Assembly: GCA_037045455.1 (NCBI GenBank)
Contig: JBAOIN010000012.1
Coordinates: forward strand, 1-64,000
DNA from: JADKAV01 sp037045455
GTDB lineage: Bacteria > Actinomycetota > Actinomycetes > S36-B12 > UBA10799
Direction: 5' to 3'
Length of the DNA stretch: 64,000 nt
In this document: piece by piece, positions 32,786-42,301 of the stretch
Layout of the letters: the number at the start of each line of letters is the position of its first letter
How positions within the stretch are numbered: the first letter of the stretch is position 1
Translations under genes and position numbers: made by a program
The notes under the pieces: generated by a model
Seen by the model: only the letters and a program-made list of their open reading frames with translations
Told to the model about the DNA's origin: nothing
The model's database searches: none

Positions 32786-33671
32786 ATGACCACGGCCATC
32801 GCCAGTCTCGTCGTCGTGCTGCTCGTCCTGTTGTTCATAGTGATCGTGCTGGCCAAGACGGTCCGGATCGTCCCGCAGGCACAGGCGTGTGTGGTGGAGC
32901 GGCTCGGCCGCTACAGCCGCACGCTGAACGCCGGCCTGCACATCCTGATCCCGTTCGTCGACCGGATCACCTCCCGGCTCGACCTGCGCGAGCAGGTGGT
33001 CACGTTCCAGCCGCAGCCGGTGATCACCGAGGACAACCTGGTCGTCAGCATCGACTCGGTCATCTACTTCACGGTGACCGATCCGAAGGCCGCGACCTAC
33101 GAGATCAGCAACTACATCTGGGGTGTCGAACAGCTCACCGTCACGACCCTGCGCAACGTCGTCGGAAGCATGGACCTCGAGGCCACGCTGACCTCGCGCG
33201 ATCAGATCAACAACCAGCTGCGCGGGGTCCTGGACGAGGCCACCGGCAAGTGGGGTATCCGCGTGAACCGGGTGGAGCTGAAGGCGATCGACCCGCCGCC
33301 CAGCGTGCAGGAGTCCATGGAGAAGCAGATGCGCGCCGAGCGGGACCGGCGGGCTGCGATCCTCACCGCCGAAGGCGTCGAAGCAGTCGCAGATCCTCAC
33401 CGCCCAGGGTGAGCGGGAGGCGGCCGTGCTGCGCGCCGAGGGTGAGAAGCAGTCCGCGATCCTGCGGGCCGACGGTGAGGCGCAGGCCGTGCAGAAGGTG
33501 TTCGACGCGATCCACGCCGCCGACCCCGACCCGAAGCTGCTGGCCTACCAGTACCTGCAGGCGTTGCCGCAGATCGCCAAGGGTGAGTCGAACAAGGTGT
33601 GGGTGGTGCCGGCCGAGCTCACCAACGCGCTGGAGAACTTCGCCGGAGCATTCAAGCCCCCGGCGAGTTAG
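32786..33671 (+). CDS. SPFH-domain/stomatin-like membrane protein (frameshifted)
   Basis: A protein of about 294 residues with an N-terminal membrane anchor (SLVVVLLVLLFIVIVLAKTV) and an SPFH domain: VPQAQACVVERLGRYSRTL, GLHILIPFVDRI, LDLREQVVTFQPQPVITED, and TLRNVVGSMDLE. After one extra base near 33380 the coiled-coil part resumes as LTAQGEREAAVLRAEGEKQS, then the C-terminus with YQYLQALPQIAKGESNKVWV. This is the QmcA/stomatin type, a flotillin-like scaffold. AGGAG precedes the ATG. Cotranscribed with the NfeD gene. The frame break is probably a sequencing error. Confidence 0.88.
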
Positions 33672-33823
33672 GTGACCAGCCCCGGTTCCCTAAGGCGCAG
33701 CCTCTGCCGGTCGTCCGGCCCTGTCCCCCGTAATGAGGACATGACCCGTCCACTCGTCCGGCCGAGATGCACAACACTCGATCCCAGACCCGTGCCGTCG
33801 GACGGGTGTGGGAGGGACGCGCG

Positions 33824-34672
33824 GTGCTTGACCAGGAACTGCAATGGGACGGACAGAACTGGTATCGATGGGATGGCCACGACTGGGTGGTCGATGCCAC
33901 GGTACCGCCTCCAGCAGGCGGTGGTGCCTCTCCGTTGCCACCGACGGTGCCCGGCGCCAACCTCGACTGGCAGGTGCCGGCCGCAGCCAATGGGGAGCCT
34001 GATGCCAGCTCCACAACCAACCGAACCCGCATCCTTGCTGGTGCGGCGGTTGCGGTCGTGGCATTAAGCGCCATTGCTGCTGGGGCGTTCTTCCTCAAGG
34101 GCGACGGCCAGACGCCCACGCCTGCCAACGAAGGTCCTGCGCAGGCTGCGATGGAGCCGGAACCGACCCAGGTCATCGCGTTGCCCAGGGGCGCAGATCG
34201 GCCGCTCCTGCCCGCGCCCGCCAAGCCGAGGCAACAAGCGAAGGACGGCTACTTCTACGGTGTCTCCGGGGAGTACAAAGAGAAGTGCGCCCTCCCCGAC
34301 TCAACACAAACGGTCGTCACACTGCCGTATGACACCTGGGTCACGCTGAACCAGGAACCAGCCGTCATACAAGCGGGCAACGAGGTGCGAATCGACGATC
34401 TCGGCATACCCGTGTTTGCGTGCTCGGAGAACGTCGCACTAGCCGCCGTGCGAACACCATCCGGGGCCTTGGACTTCAACCGTCCGGCCGACTGGACCGG
34501 CGGCACCTACACTCCCGTGCAACTCAAACCAGCAGAGATCCGCCACAGTACGTGGATCCTGCGAAGCCCCGATGGGCAGCAGTTCCAACGCACTGCCGGC
34601 AGTAACGAGGACGAAGAGGTTTCAACAACGCCCGCGGTTGAGTCAGGGGAACCCGAAACCATGGGGTCCTAA
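33824..34672 (+). CDS. Hypothetical single-pass membrane protein with W-rich N-terminus
   Basis: A 282-residue protein of unknown function. The N-terminus carries a tandem aromatic motif, LQWDGQNWYRWDGHDWVVDA, then a proline-rich linker, one membrane helix near residues 70-90 (ILAGAAVAVVALSAIAAGAFF), and an extracytoplasmic beta-like domain with two Cys (KEKCALPDST and FACSENVAL). GGAGGG lies seven bases before the GTG at 33824, which fixes this start over an earlier ATG. Topology and style resemble the two zinc-ribbon membrane proteins of the adjacent system, so it may belong to it (inference). The 152 bases to the convergent gene hold nothing I recognise. Confidence 0.7.
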   Translation: MLDQELQWDGQNWYRWDGHDWVVDATVPPPAGGGASPLPPTVPGANLDWQVPAAANGEPDASSTTNRTRILAGAAVAVVALSAIAAGAFFLKGDGQTPTPANEGPAQAAMEPEPTQVIALPRGADRPLLPAPAKPRQQAKDGYFYGVSGEYKEKCALPDSTQTVVTLPYDTWVTLNQEPAVIQAGNEVRIDDLGIPVFACSENVALAAVRTPSGALDFNRPADWTGGTYTPVQLKPAEIRHSTWILRSPDGQQFQRTAGSNEDEEVSTTPAVESGEPETMGS

Positions 34673-34824
34673 CCAAGCACGCACTCGGCGAGACGGGGCT
34701 GAGCGTGTGAGATGCGATGCCCGCACATCGAGGGTTCGCGGCGCTATGGCATCAGATCCGAGGGCTGCGCAGATCGCGCGTTTGGAGGCGCGTTGCAGCC
34801 GGGACATCATGAGCCCGTGGTTGC

Positions 34825-35867
34825 CTAGTAGCGAATGTCCGTGCCGCGCTCGCCACGAGGCACGACGTACCGAGCAGCACACGACTCATCGTGGCGGTGA
34901 CACCACGCCAACGCTCCCCGCGCCGAGTCGTAACTCTTTGGAATCAAGGAGACGTACATGGGGGTTCCCGGACACACCGTGGGAGGCTTCACGGAGATGT
35001 CCTCGAAGGCCACCGTGATCGCGTCATAGTCCTGCGACAAGCGAGCATTGGAGGCCAGGATCGCCGCGTCGGTCAACGGGTAGTCCAGCGTAGTCAGGTT
35101 CTGGCATCCGCTGGCCACCTGCGGCACCCAGGTGTAGTCCAGACCGTCACGGACAGGCAGCGCTGCTTGCGAGCGATCGGCCAGTATGGCGCCGGCCGTG
35201 TCCTCGTCCATGGCCAACGCACTGCGCCAATTCGCATCGACCGCATCTGCATCGAGGGCCCCATCGGCGACCTGGTCCAGAGTGATGGGCCTGCCGGATC
35301 GTGTTTCCCCGTCCAGACCCTGGTCGGGACGCACCGAGACCTCCAGGGTGGGAGCCTGCTTCCAAGCCGGTGGCTGGGCAACCCATCCGGTGGGCGCAAT
35401 CGTCCAAACGCCTTCGTTCTCGCTCGCTGATACCTCCCAGGTGCCCGCGCGGTTGTTCTCGAACAAGTGCGCCAGACCCGAACCGGAATCGCCGGAAACG
35501 TCCAGGGACAGCGACAGGCTTCCATCACCCAGATCCCCCGACCAGGCACCCGACCCAAGGTCCGGTGCGGTTGATCCGGCAGCGACTTCCCGTGCAGAGG
35601 GGTGCTTGGCGGTGGCGGAACTGCTGGTACGCGGCGAGATTGCTGGCCACCGCCCAGCCTCGGCCCGATCAGTGCCGCTGCGGCAATGAGGACGGCAAAT
35701 CCAGCGACCCAGGCAATCCAGCTGCGCCCCTTGACTGCAGGCGCCTGGACGGGCGCGGCGACCGGGTCGGAAGCCGCGGGTGCCACCGCCTCGAACCCAC
35801 ACAAGGGACAGACGAGATCCGTGGAGGCGCGCTTGCCTCCGCATTGGCTACAGATCTGTTCCTGCAT
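34825..35867 (-). CDS. Zinc-ribbon single-pass membrane protein, last gene of the tubulin/GTPase operon (frameshifted)
   Basis: The protein begins with a zinc ribbon, CSQCGGKRASTDLVCPLCG (residues 6-24), then a linker and one membrane helix (SWIAWVAGFAVLIAAAALIG). The frame breaks somewhere in 35590-35660. The continuing frame encodes a Ser/Gly-rich extracellular-type domain (LSLSLDVSGDSGSGLAHLFE, YTWVPQVASGCQNLTTLDYP) ending near CHRHDESCAARYVVP. The total is about 345 residues. The ATG overlaps the GTPase stop (TGATG), so it is translationally coupled. An inside zinc ribbon with an outside sensor or adhesion domain is the likely topology. Function unknown. Confidence 0.7.
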
Positions 35868-37015
35868 CACGCCGCAGGGACCAGGCCGGCCAGCATCAGG
35901 AACCACTTGATCGGGTCCAGACACCGATAGGACGGCGTTCCATGCCGAGCCACTCGTTGGGCCACAGGCGGCGTGCCCAGTGAGGAGATAGCGAAGAAGC
36001 GCGCCCTGCCCTCTCCGAAAGCTTGGGCGCGTTCTACCAACTGCGGCTGATCCAGGTAGCGAGCACACAGCGTCCGCAGCTCGCAGTCCAGGAGGTCTGC
36101 GTCACCCAGGTCGTAGGCCCGATGATCCAGACTCGGGTCGTGGTGAATGCGCAGGCCGTGCCCCGCCAGGGCCTCGCTGAGCGGCGTTTCCGCGACCTGA
36201 CTGGCAGCAAGGACAAGGTCGAACTTCGAAATCGTGACGGCCATCGGCGGACGGCGTGCCCCGTTGCCCAGAACACTACCGGCCAAAGACTCCACATTGC
36301 CCCAGACAGCGGCGGGGTTGAAGCCGGCCGAATGCAGATCAACCTGACCGTCCAGAGCATTGCGGACCGCCCGGGCATCGCCGGGATCCACAAGCAGAAT
36401 GAGCCCGTCGGCCTGCACCAGGAAGCGGAAATGCTCACGGTCCATCGCCGCGTCTTGCACGTTCTCGCCGGCGACGTCGCGGAGCACGAGAACGTGATCC
36501 CGCGACCGGCCGGCCTCCTGGATCCGCAACATGATCGGCTCTTGCTGCACTTGTCGCCGGAAACCGCCCGGCGACTCCGGAGCGGTCGAACCGTAGAGCG
36601 AAGCGCTCGGGTCGAGCCGGGTGAAGCGCTGCTCGAAGGAGATGCGCGATTCTGTCGAGTAATGACTCACCGTAAGGCCGTTGAGCCGTCCCCAGGTGAG
36701 AAGCAGATTCGCCACCATCCACACGTAGACCGTCTTGCCGGAGTTGCGGGTGCCTGCCATCGCCAGGCACGTCGTCGTGACCTCATGCCACCCCGGAGGC
36801 AGTGCCTGTCGGCATGACTCATACCAGCAGTGCGGCACCAAGGCCACGCCATGCTCCTCGCAGATCCCCTTCTCCCCTGCAATCGACTGGGGCGTAGCCA
36901 TCGCACACTCGGATCCATCGCCCTTCGACTTGACCGGGCAGGCCACCAACTCGTGCTTGGCTGGGAGGGCTGCAAAGCAGTATGGACAACGCCGATCGGT
37001 CAGTTGCTGACTCAC
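35867..37015 (-). CDS. Zinc-ribbon P-loop GTPase (double-GTPase-2-like)
   Basis: A 382-residue protein. A Cys-rich N-terminus (CPYCFAALPAKHELVACP, then CEEHGVALVPHCWYESCRQA) precedes a GTPase domain: the P-loop AGTRNSGKTVYVW near residues 86-98, the G3 motif LRDVAGENVQD near 178-188, and TISKFDLV near 262-269 as a variant G4. This pattern resembles the DO-GTPase2 family described in GTPase-centred bacterial conflict systems; that assignment is from memory of the family and needs a profile search. The GTG start overlaps the upstream vWA-like gene by four bases (GTGA). A molecular switch for the neighbouring complex is inferred. Confidence 0.82.
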   Translation of the reverse strand: MSQQLTDRRCPYCFAALPAKHELVACPVKSKGDGSECAMATPQSIAGEKGICEEHGVALVPHCWYESCRQALPPGWHEVTTTCLAMAGTRNSGKTVYVWMVANLLLTWGRLNGLTVSHYSTESRISFEQRFTRLDPSASLYGSTAPESPGGFRRQVQQEPIMLRIQEAGRSRDHVLVLRDVAGENVQDAAMDREHFRFLVQADGLILLVDPGDARAVRNALDGQVDLHSAGFNPAAVWGNVESLAGSVLGNGARRPPMAVTISKFDLVLAASQVAETPLSEALAGHGLRIHHDPSLDHRAYDLGDADLLDCELRTLCARYLDQPQLVERAQAFGEGRARFFAISSLGTPPVAQRVARHGTPSYRCLDPIKWFLMLAGLVPAA

Positions 37016-37962
37016 GTCGCGGCACCTTCTTCCGTCTCGACGAATGCGCGCAGGCGTTGCGTTATCCAGTGACGCACAGTGCTCTCGATGTCCACGGTGT
37101 CGCAGGAGAAGGCTAGTAGGTCTCCTCCCTGCTCAATGCAAGCCCGCTTCGCGTTGTCGACATCCTGCGCATTCGCTCTCGTGTGACCCTGCGGTAGCAA
37201 CAACGCGAAGGGGATCGACGTCGTGACTGCAGCCGGCTGGCCCACCAAGGGGTCGTCGCTGATTATGACGGCGTAGTGGATCTCGCGCTCGGTCAACTCG
37301 GCCCACGGGATCTGCACGCCGCTGACATACAAGTCACTGACCTGGCGGCGGCCGGCGGGAGTCAACCACTGCGATCCTTGTGCCGCTGAACCAACGACGA
37401 ACTCCTGTGGTTCGTCCACTCCCAGCACGTCGCTGAGGCACTGCCTCACCGCACCAAGGATGAGCTCCTTGCTCCCATCCCTGTCCATGTAGGCACAGGA
37501 GGCGGAACCGTCGGTCAGGATCGCGATGTTGGGCTTGCGGGTGGTTGCCGCGACCCACGCGCCGGCCTCACCGGACGATTGGGGCCGGCGGGCGCCTACA
37601 AGGCTGCGGACGGACGCTTCGGCGTCCTCCGGAACCACGAACTCCATGAGCGGCACGTGACGCTGGCCGACGACATGCAGCTCCTGCAGCATCACCGAAT
37701 CCTTCGGAGTTCCCGCACCGACCGCGCGAAACTCAACGACCACCGCCCCTTCGATCCTGTCATCGGCACTCACCAGATGCAGAGACGTCACGGTGCCTGT
37801 CTGCGCCTCGATCACGAACTTCCCCGCGGAGGCCCGTCGAACTTCGCCACCGGATGGGTCCGCGTGCACTTCGCAGCGAGCCGCACCGGGTCCTCGTAGT
37901 GAGATCAGGAGTCGTTCGAGGTGACCCAACGGCATCACCTCACCCGGGGCGAGACTAGGCAC
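37012..37962 (-). CDS. vWA-like protein of the tubulin/GTPase operon
   Basis: A 316-residue protein. The N-terminal 130 residues look beta-rich (ISLRGPGAARCEVHADPSGG, GTVTSLHLVSADDRIEGAVV). The second half resembles a von Willebrand A fold: IAILTDGSASCAYMDRDGS contains a DxSxS-type metal site, followed by GAVRQCLSDVLGVDEPQEFV and HYAVIISDDPLVGQPAAVTT. The GTG at 37962 overlaps the preceding gene by eight bases, and its stop overlaps the GTPase start. Metal-dependent protein-protein adhesion in the complex is inferred. The fold assignment is moderate. Confidence 0.65.
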   Translation of the reverse strand: MPSLAPGEVMPLGHLERLLISLRGPGAARCEVHADPSGGEVRRASAGKFVIEAQTGTVTSLHLVSADDRIEGAVVVEFRAVGAGTPKDSVMLQELHVVGQRHVPLMEFVVPEDAEASVRSLVGARRPQSSGEAGAWVAATTRKPNIAILTDGSASCAYMDRDGSKELILGAVRQCLSDVLGVDEPQEFVVGSAAQGSQWLTPAGRRQVSDLYVSGVQIPWAELTEREIHYAVIISDDPLVGQPAAVTTSIPFALLLPQGHTRANAQDVDNAKRACIEQGGDLLAFSCDTVDIESTVRHWITQRLRAFVETEEGAAT

Positions 37963-39736
37963 GTAGGGCTCCTGACGAATCGGCCGGCAGCGGGTCGTAA
38001 TGGTTCTCCAACCGGTCGGAGAGCATCGCAAGCTCTCTGCGCTGGTTGCTGGCCAGCCGCGGCATTCGTGCGCACAGGTCCAGTGAGTAAGCCCACTGAC
38101 CGGCCAGCCTCAGGTCACCATCCAGAGGCAAGGCAGCGTCCAGGATGGCCCATCCCATTGAGTTCGGCGTACCCCGAGTATCTGGAACAGGAGACCCCAG
38201 AAACCCTGAGAGCGGCGCGGTCGAAGGGAAGCCGGACGCAGTGCGGCCGAGCCAGCAGGTGAGGAACGAGTCCAGCAGTTCCCCAGGTCGCAGGGGCTCC
38301 CGCCAGTTCCCGGTCGGTGCATAGCGCAGCGCAGCCATAAGCACGCGCGGGTTCACCGGTACCTGCGGCGGCGCGAACTCGTTGTGCGAACACGCAAGCA
38401 CGACGACATTTCGCAGCATCTGCTCCAGCAAGTCCCTGACGGCGCCCGAGGTTGTGTCGTTGAGAAGGCCCGCCCCGAGAGCCTGGTAGGTCCTGCGCAG
38501 GCTGTCCAGGGCGACGCGCGGCGGGGGCGCCGCCACTCGATGGAGTTCGACCTCGTTGATGGCACCAGCCGGGCCAAGACTGGCAGCCAGCAAGTAGCTC
38601 AGGTCACTTGGCGGCATGTCCCGGAGTTCTTCGCGCAGGGCTGCCGCCTCCCAGCGCGGAGCCTGCCTCTGCAGGTGATCATGCGTGACGATTGGGCCTA
38701 CGGCTGCCGCCAGCAAGGGATACTGATCCGCGGCTCCCAGGAGGTCGGGCCAGTGCTGCGCCGTTATTGCCTGCCCGTGCAGATCGGCACAGTATCGGCC
38801 GAGTTCCGATGCCAGTGCTGACGCCTCTTCGGGCCTGTGTTGAATCGACGCGGCGATTGCCCGCAGAGCCATAGCAATCACGTCGTGCCAGTCTGTGATC
38901 GGTCGTCCGCACTGTGCGCACAGCCGTGCGTCCATTGCCGGTGTCAGCGATGAGGGGTTGTCGGCATCTACCTTGCGAACCCCTTGGGGCACCCAGCGCA
39001 GTTCGGTGAACCGCAGCCGCAATGGTTCGTTCCCCGGCACGGAACCCGGGGCCGACCGGATCTCGCAACTAAGGTCCCACGCGACGTCCGTGGGTATGAG
39101 TTCGTGCAGCACATCAAGCAGAAGCGGCGCCCAATCCAACGTGCTGAAGCCGACCCACAACGTGCCTCCCGTGGGGTTTCCGGCGTGGTCAACCATCTCC
39201 GCCAATGTCAACAGGCGAGCGGCAGCCTCCTGATCAGCCGGCATGGTCTGCACCAGCCGCTCCAAGGTCAGATCCGATGCGACGTCCAAAGCCAATGCCG
39301 TGGTCCGGTCGCCGAGCAGCGAAGCCGCCCCGACCGCCTGAGGACCGAACGGAGTGAGCCAGGAGTCCGAAGCCCAGAGTTGACCGGGGCTGACGGTCGC
39401 CGCAACGGCTGCCCGTTCGACGATGAGGCAGTCGCTGAACGTGTTGTCCGGACGGTTCGACGCATCCACGCCGGCCGCGACAGAGTGGATGAGATACCGC
39501 CACCGGTCGCCTGGCTCTCCGACCCACAGCAACCGTCGCTCACGCTGATCGGATCGAGAGGCGACCGGTCCGTCGGCACTCTTGAGGCGCTCGCAGAAGC
39601 GGGTCCAATCCTCAGCGACCTGGTTCGGCATGTCACCGACCTTCGACGTGATTCGCCACCCATCGGCACCCTGCGAGGTGTAGAGCGCGCGGCCGACCAC
39701 CGCTCCGCACGAGATGGTCACATGGTTGAGTCTCAT
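37955..39736 (-). CDS. GTPase-associated-protein-1-like (GAP1-like) protein
   Basis: A 593-residue soluble protein. The N-terminus LNHVTISCGAVVGRALYTSQ and the following FSDCLIVERAAV, WASDSWLTPFGP resemble the N-terminal domain of proteins called GAP1 in GTPase-centred systems; I recall this pattern and cannot confirm it here. A CxxC pair occurs in ARLCAQCGRPITDWHD near residue 268. The C-terminal half is alpha-helical (REELRDMPPSDLSYLLAASL, LLDSFLTCWLGRTASG). It overlaps both neighbours (ATGA at the start). It lies two genes before the P-loop GTPase, consistent with a regulator or scaffold for it. Confidence 0.65.
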   Translation of the reverse strand: MRLNHVTISCGAVVGRALYTSQGADGWRITSKVGDMPNQVAEDWTRFCERLKSADGPVASRSDQRERRLLWVGEPGDRWRYLIHSVAAGVDASNRPDNTFSDCLIVERAAVAATVSPGQLWASDSWLTPFGPQAVGAASLLGDRTTALALDVASDLTLERLVQTMPADQEAAARLLTLAEMVDHAGNPTGGTLWVGFSTLDWAPLLLDVLHELIPTDVAWDLSCEIRSAPGSVPGNEPLRLRFTELRWVPQGVRKVDADNPSSLTPAMDARLCAQCGRPITDWHDVIAMALRAIAASIQHRPEEASALASELGRYCADLHGQAITAQHWPDLLGAADQYPLLAAAVGPIVTHDHLQRQAPRWEAAALREELRDMPPSDLSYLLAASLGPAGAINEVELHRVAAPPPRVALDSLRRTYQALGAGLLNDTTSGAVRDLLEQMLRNVVVLACSHNEFAPPQVPVNPRVLMAALRYAPTGNWREPLRPGELLDSFLTCWLGRTASGFPSTAPLSGFLGSPVPDTRGTPNSMGWAILDAALPLDGDLRLAGQWAYSLDLCARMPRLASNQRRELAMLSDRLENHYDPLPADSSGALRA

Positions 39737-41514
39737 CGGTCCTCCCGTTTCGGGATCAGCAACTGCCCCACGGGGGGGTCGATCACAGCAATCGGTTTGC
39801 CCGGCCGGGCCAGAAGTCTCACGAAACCGGGCCCTGGGAAGTCCTCCAGCTGAACACTCTCGGGTTGGCCGCGACGCAACTCCAGGCGCCATTTGCGCAG
39901 GACCTGCTCTCGGTCTGCTGGGGTAAGGGGAAGCAACGTGGGGTGCCAGGCCAGCATGAGGTCCGCTTCGCGGATGTCCTCTTGGGCCTCGATCGTCAAG
40001 GTGCGCTTCGTCCGTCGGATTCCCGCAGACGTCTCGATGCGGTATCGCAGCATCGTTGGGAAGGAGTGTTGGACGCTTACCGGCTCGGAGAATCGTGCTT
40101 CCTTGCCGAACTTGCACGCGGCGAGGTGCAACTCGCAGGTCCCGGCCTTGAACTTCTCGCGCTCTACCCGGAACCCACCGAACGTCCTGTGGTCCTCATG
40201 GCTGATCCGGTCGAGTTGGGGGTACGTGGCGGGGTCGATCGTCTGACCGGGCGCGCTGACGTATAGGCACACATCGGACGCTCCCTGCGGCCACTCGAAG
40301 ATGACCAGAATGCGCTCGACCCGATCCTCCACGTACGGTTCGACGGGCGGTCGCAAGTTCAAGATTTCCCTGGGAACACCGGGTGCGCACTTGTCCTCGA
40401 AGACGGTCACCGGGGTGAAGAAGAGCTGGGCGCAGTCCTCGGGAATGGCCACATCCCGTATCCATCCGACATCGCCCTCGTACGAGGGGCGGCGCTTGAG
40501 GCAATCCTGCTCCCGCAGCTCGGTCTCTGACGCGAGATCTGCCGCTGGGATCACTCCCACTTCGTGACTACCGACTGTCGGGCGGGCCTGCGACCGGTAG
40601 ATCCGGACATCCACGCCGGGGATCCGAGTCCAGCACAAGTCCACCGCGTAGCGACCCTCTTGCCTGATGACGCGCAAGTCGCCGACCGGACGCAACGCCG
40701 CCGGAGCCTTCGCCTGGCGTCGCACGGGCACGGACCATTCCAGGTGCCCATCGATCTCGCCTCCGGCATAGATCGTGTAGACGTACTTCTGACCCGGCTG
40801 CACGTCCCAGTCGACGAACCCCCCGCCCGGCGCCGTCTCGCATTCATCAGGTGTGGGGATGTACCCGCGAGCGGTCTGGGTGCTCTGCTTGGCCCACCTG
40901 AACTGCTGGCTCGCATCCGGCACGTCCCGCCACGCAGCGACGATCTGTCCGTGGTCGAAACTGAGATCCACACCGGAAGGAGGCCAGACCAAAGCCGCTG
41001 CGGCCAGCGGGTACGGGGACGACTTCAGTGCCGCCTGCGTACTCACTCCCCGGTAACACCAGACCTCGTAGAAGCGGACGGCGGACTCGGGCGGATTCAC
41101 CGCAGCAGCATCCTCGGCACCGAGTCCGCAGGTCAGAGTGAGAGTTCCCTGCACATCGGTGCACTCGTCGTCAGGTCGATCGCCGTCACGGAAGAGCACG
41201 CGGTAGACGCAGACGTCAGGCGAGTCCGTCTCAGGCGCCTCCCAGGCCAGGTTGGCAACAACCTCACCCGCCGCGTCGACAACCGCCCGCACGCGTAGCG
41301 CCTGGTTCGGCCAGGGAGTCACTCCCCAGTCGAAAGCCGGAAGCTCAAAGAGGTCCACGGCCACGCCATCGAGGTCCACCGGGTTGGTTCCCGCGACCAC
41401 GAAGCCCGGGGCGTCCTCGGATGGACCAGATTCGGCATCAGGCATGTGCTCGAGATCGACCCGAGCCTCCTCCGTCGGTTTGCGCAGATTGGCCAGCGGA
41501 TCATCGTCAGCCAT
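39733..41514 (-). CDS. Beta-sandwich (FN3-like) multidomain protein
   Basis: A 593-residue acidic protein without signal peptide or membrane helix. Repeated segments look like fibronectin-III-type domains: RVRAVVDAAGEVVANLAWEA near 74-93, DLSFDHGQIVAAWRDVPDAS near 180, then YAVDLCWTRIPGVDVRIYRS near 290, and RILVIFEWPQGASDVCLYVS near 400, each with the W and Y/R strand pattern. The C-terminus (VRLLARPGKPIAVIDPPVGQ) is also beta-like. FN3-like strings usually act as binding scaffolds. It is coupled to the GAP1-like gene (four-base overlap). Function unknown. Confidence 0.65.
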   Translation of the reverse strand: MADDDPLANLRKPTEEARVDLEHMPDAESGPSEDAPGFVVAGTNPVDLDGVAVDLFELPAFDWGVTPWPNQALRVRAVVDAAGEVVANLAWEAPETDSPDVCVYRVLFRDGDRPDDECTDVQGTLTLTCGLGAEDAAAVNPPESAVRFYEVWCYRGVSTQAALKSSPYPLAAAALVWPPSGVDLSFDHGQIVAAWRDVPDASQQFRWAKQSTQTARGYIPTPDECETAPGGGFVDWDVQPGQKYVYTIYAGGEIDGHLEWSVPVRRQAKAPAALRPVGDLRVIRQEGRYAVDLCWTRIPGVDVRIYRSQARPTVGSHEVGVIPAADLASETELREQDCLKRRPSYEGDVGWIRDVAIPEDCAQLFFTPVTVFEDKCAPGVPREILNLRPPVEPYVEDRVERILVIFEWPQGASDVCLYVSAPGQTIDPATYPQLDRISHEDHRTFGGFRVEREKFKAGTCELHLAACKFGKEARFSEPVSVQHSFPTMLRYRIETSAGIRRTKRTLTIEAQEDIREADLMLAWHPTLLPLTPADREQVLRKWRLELRRGQPESVQLEDFPGPGFVRLLARPGKPIAVIDPPVGQLLIPKREDR

Positions 41515-41517
41515 TCC

Positions 41518-42300
41518 TCACCACTCCCATTCGGCTTGATCTGTGGACTCTATTGGGGCAGCAGCGCTGCGGCTGGGTTCCCATGCAGTCGGAACTCGTG
41601 CACCATCGGAACCCGCACCCAGGGGCTGCATCCCGGCCCGCAGCGCCCAGACGAAAGCCCACAGCAGAACCACCAGGCTGCCCAGCAGGCACAGGTAGGG
41701 GCCGGAGCCGATGCTGTACTCGGTCGAGACCTGGGCATGCGCCGCGCCCATGAAGGAAGCAGCGTTCGCCACCCGGTCGGCCTTGTCACCGAGGTCATCA
41801 ACGACACTCTCAGAGAGGATCAACCCCCCAGCGATGGCCGCCGGAATCCACGCCACCATCGCTGCGGTGCCCACTGCAGCCGCAATCCCCGACCGCACGA
41901 CCACCACGCCGCAGGCAACGAGCGCCAGCCCGAGCAGGGTACCCAGAATCGGCAGCTGCGCGACGGACGCCAGATCGAATCCGGCTTCGACAACCTCCAG
42001 TTCCTCGGCTGATCCCTCGACCTCGCCGGCCGCCCAGGGAAGCCAGGCCGCGAGGCCAACCAGGACGCCTCCCCCAATTGCGGCCCACCCCAAGCGGCGC
42101 CACGCCGGGGTAGCCCGCAACGGCAGCGGCTGGTCGGCAAGCACCCGCATGCCCGCCAGTCCCGCGGCTCCCAGGACCGGCACGACGATCGAGACCGCTG
42201 CGCCCAACCAGCGCGGCACTCTCGCCCACTGTGCGATCACCGCACCGACCGCTCCCCACGCCAGCGTGTGGATAAGAAGGTAGAAGGTCAGGGAACGCAT
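41518..42300 (-). CDS. Multi-helix membrane protein with acidic-Trp C-terminus
   Basis: A 260-residue integral membrane protein with about six hydrophobic stretches, among them FYLLIHTLAWGAVGAVIAQW, LGAAVSIVVPVLGAAGLAGM, LGTLLGLALVACGVVVVRSG, and YLCLLGSLVVLLWAFVWAL. The last residues are STDQAEWEW, a short acidic/tryptophan tag reminiscent of the W-D repeats on two other membrane proteins of the region. Spacing to neighbours is one base upstream and three bases downstream, so it is in the operon. No family is recognised. It may anchor or gate the complex (inference). Confidence 0.65.
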   Translation of the reverse strand: MRSLTFYLLIHTLAWGAVGAVIAQWARVPRWLGAAVSIVVPVLGAAGLAGMRVLADQPLPLRATPAWRRLGWAAIGGGVLVGLAAWLPWAAGEVEGSAEELEVVEAGFDLASVAQLPILGTLLGLALVACGVVVVRSGIAAAVGTAAMVAWIPAAIAGGLILSESVVDDLGDKADRVANAASFMGAAHAQVSTEYSIGSGPYLCLLGSLVVLLWAFVWALRAGMQPLGAGSDGARVPTAWEPSRSAAAPIESTDQAEWEW

Positions 42301-42301
42301 G

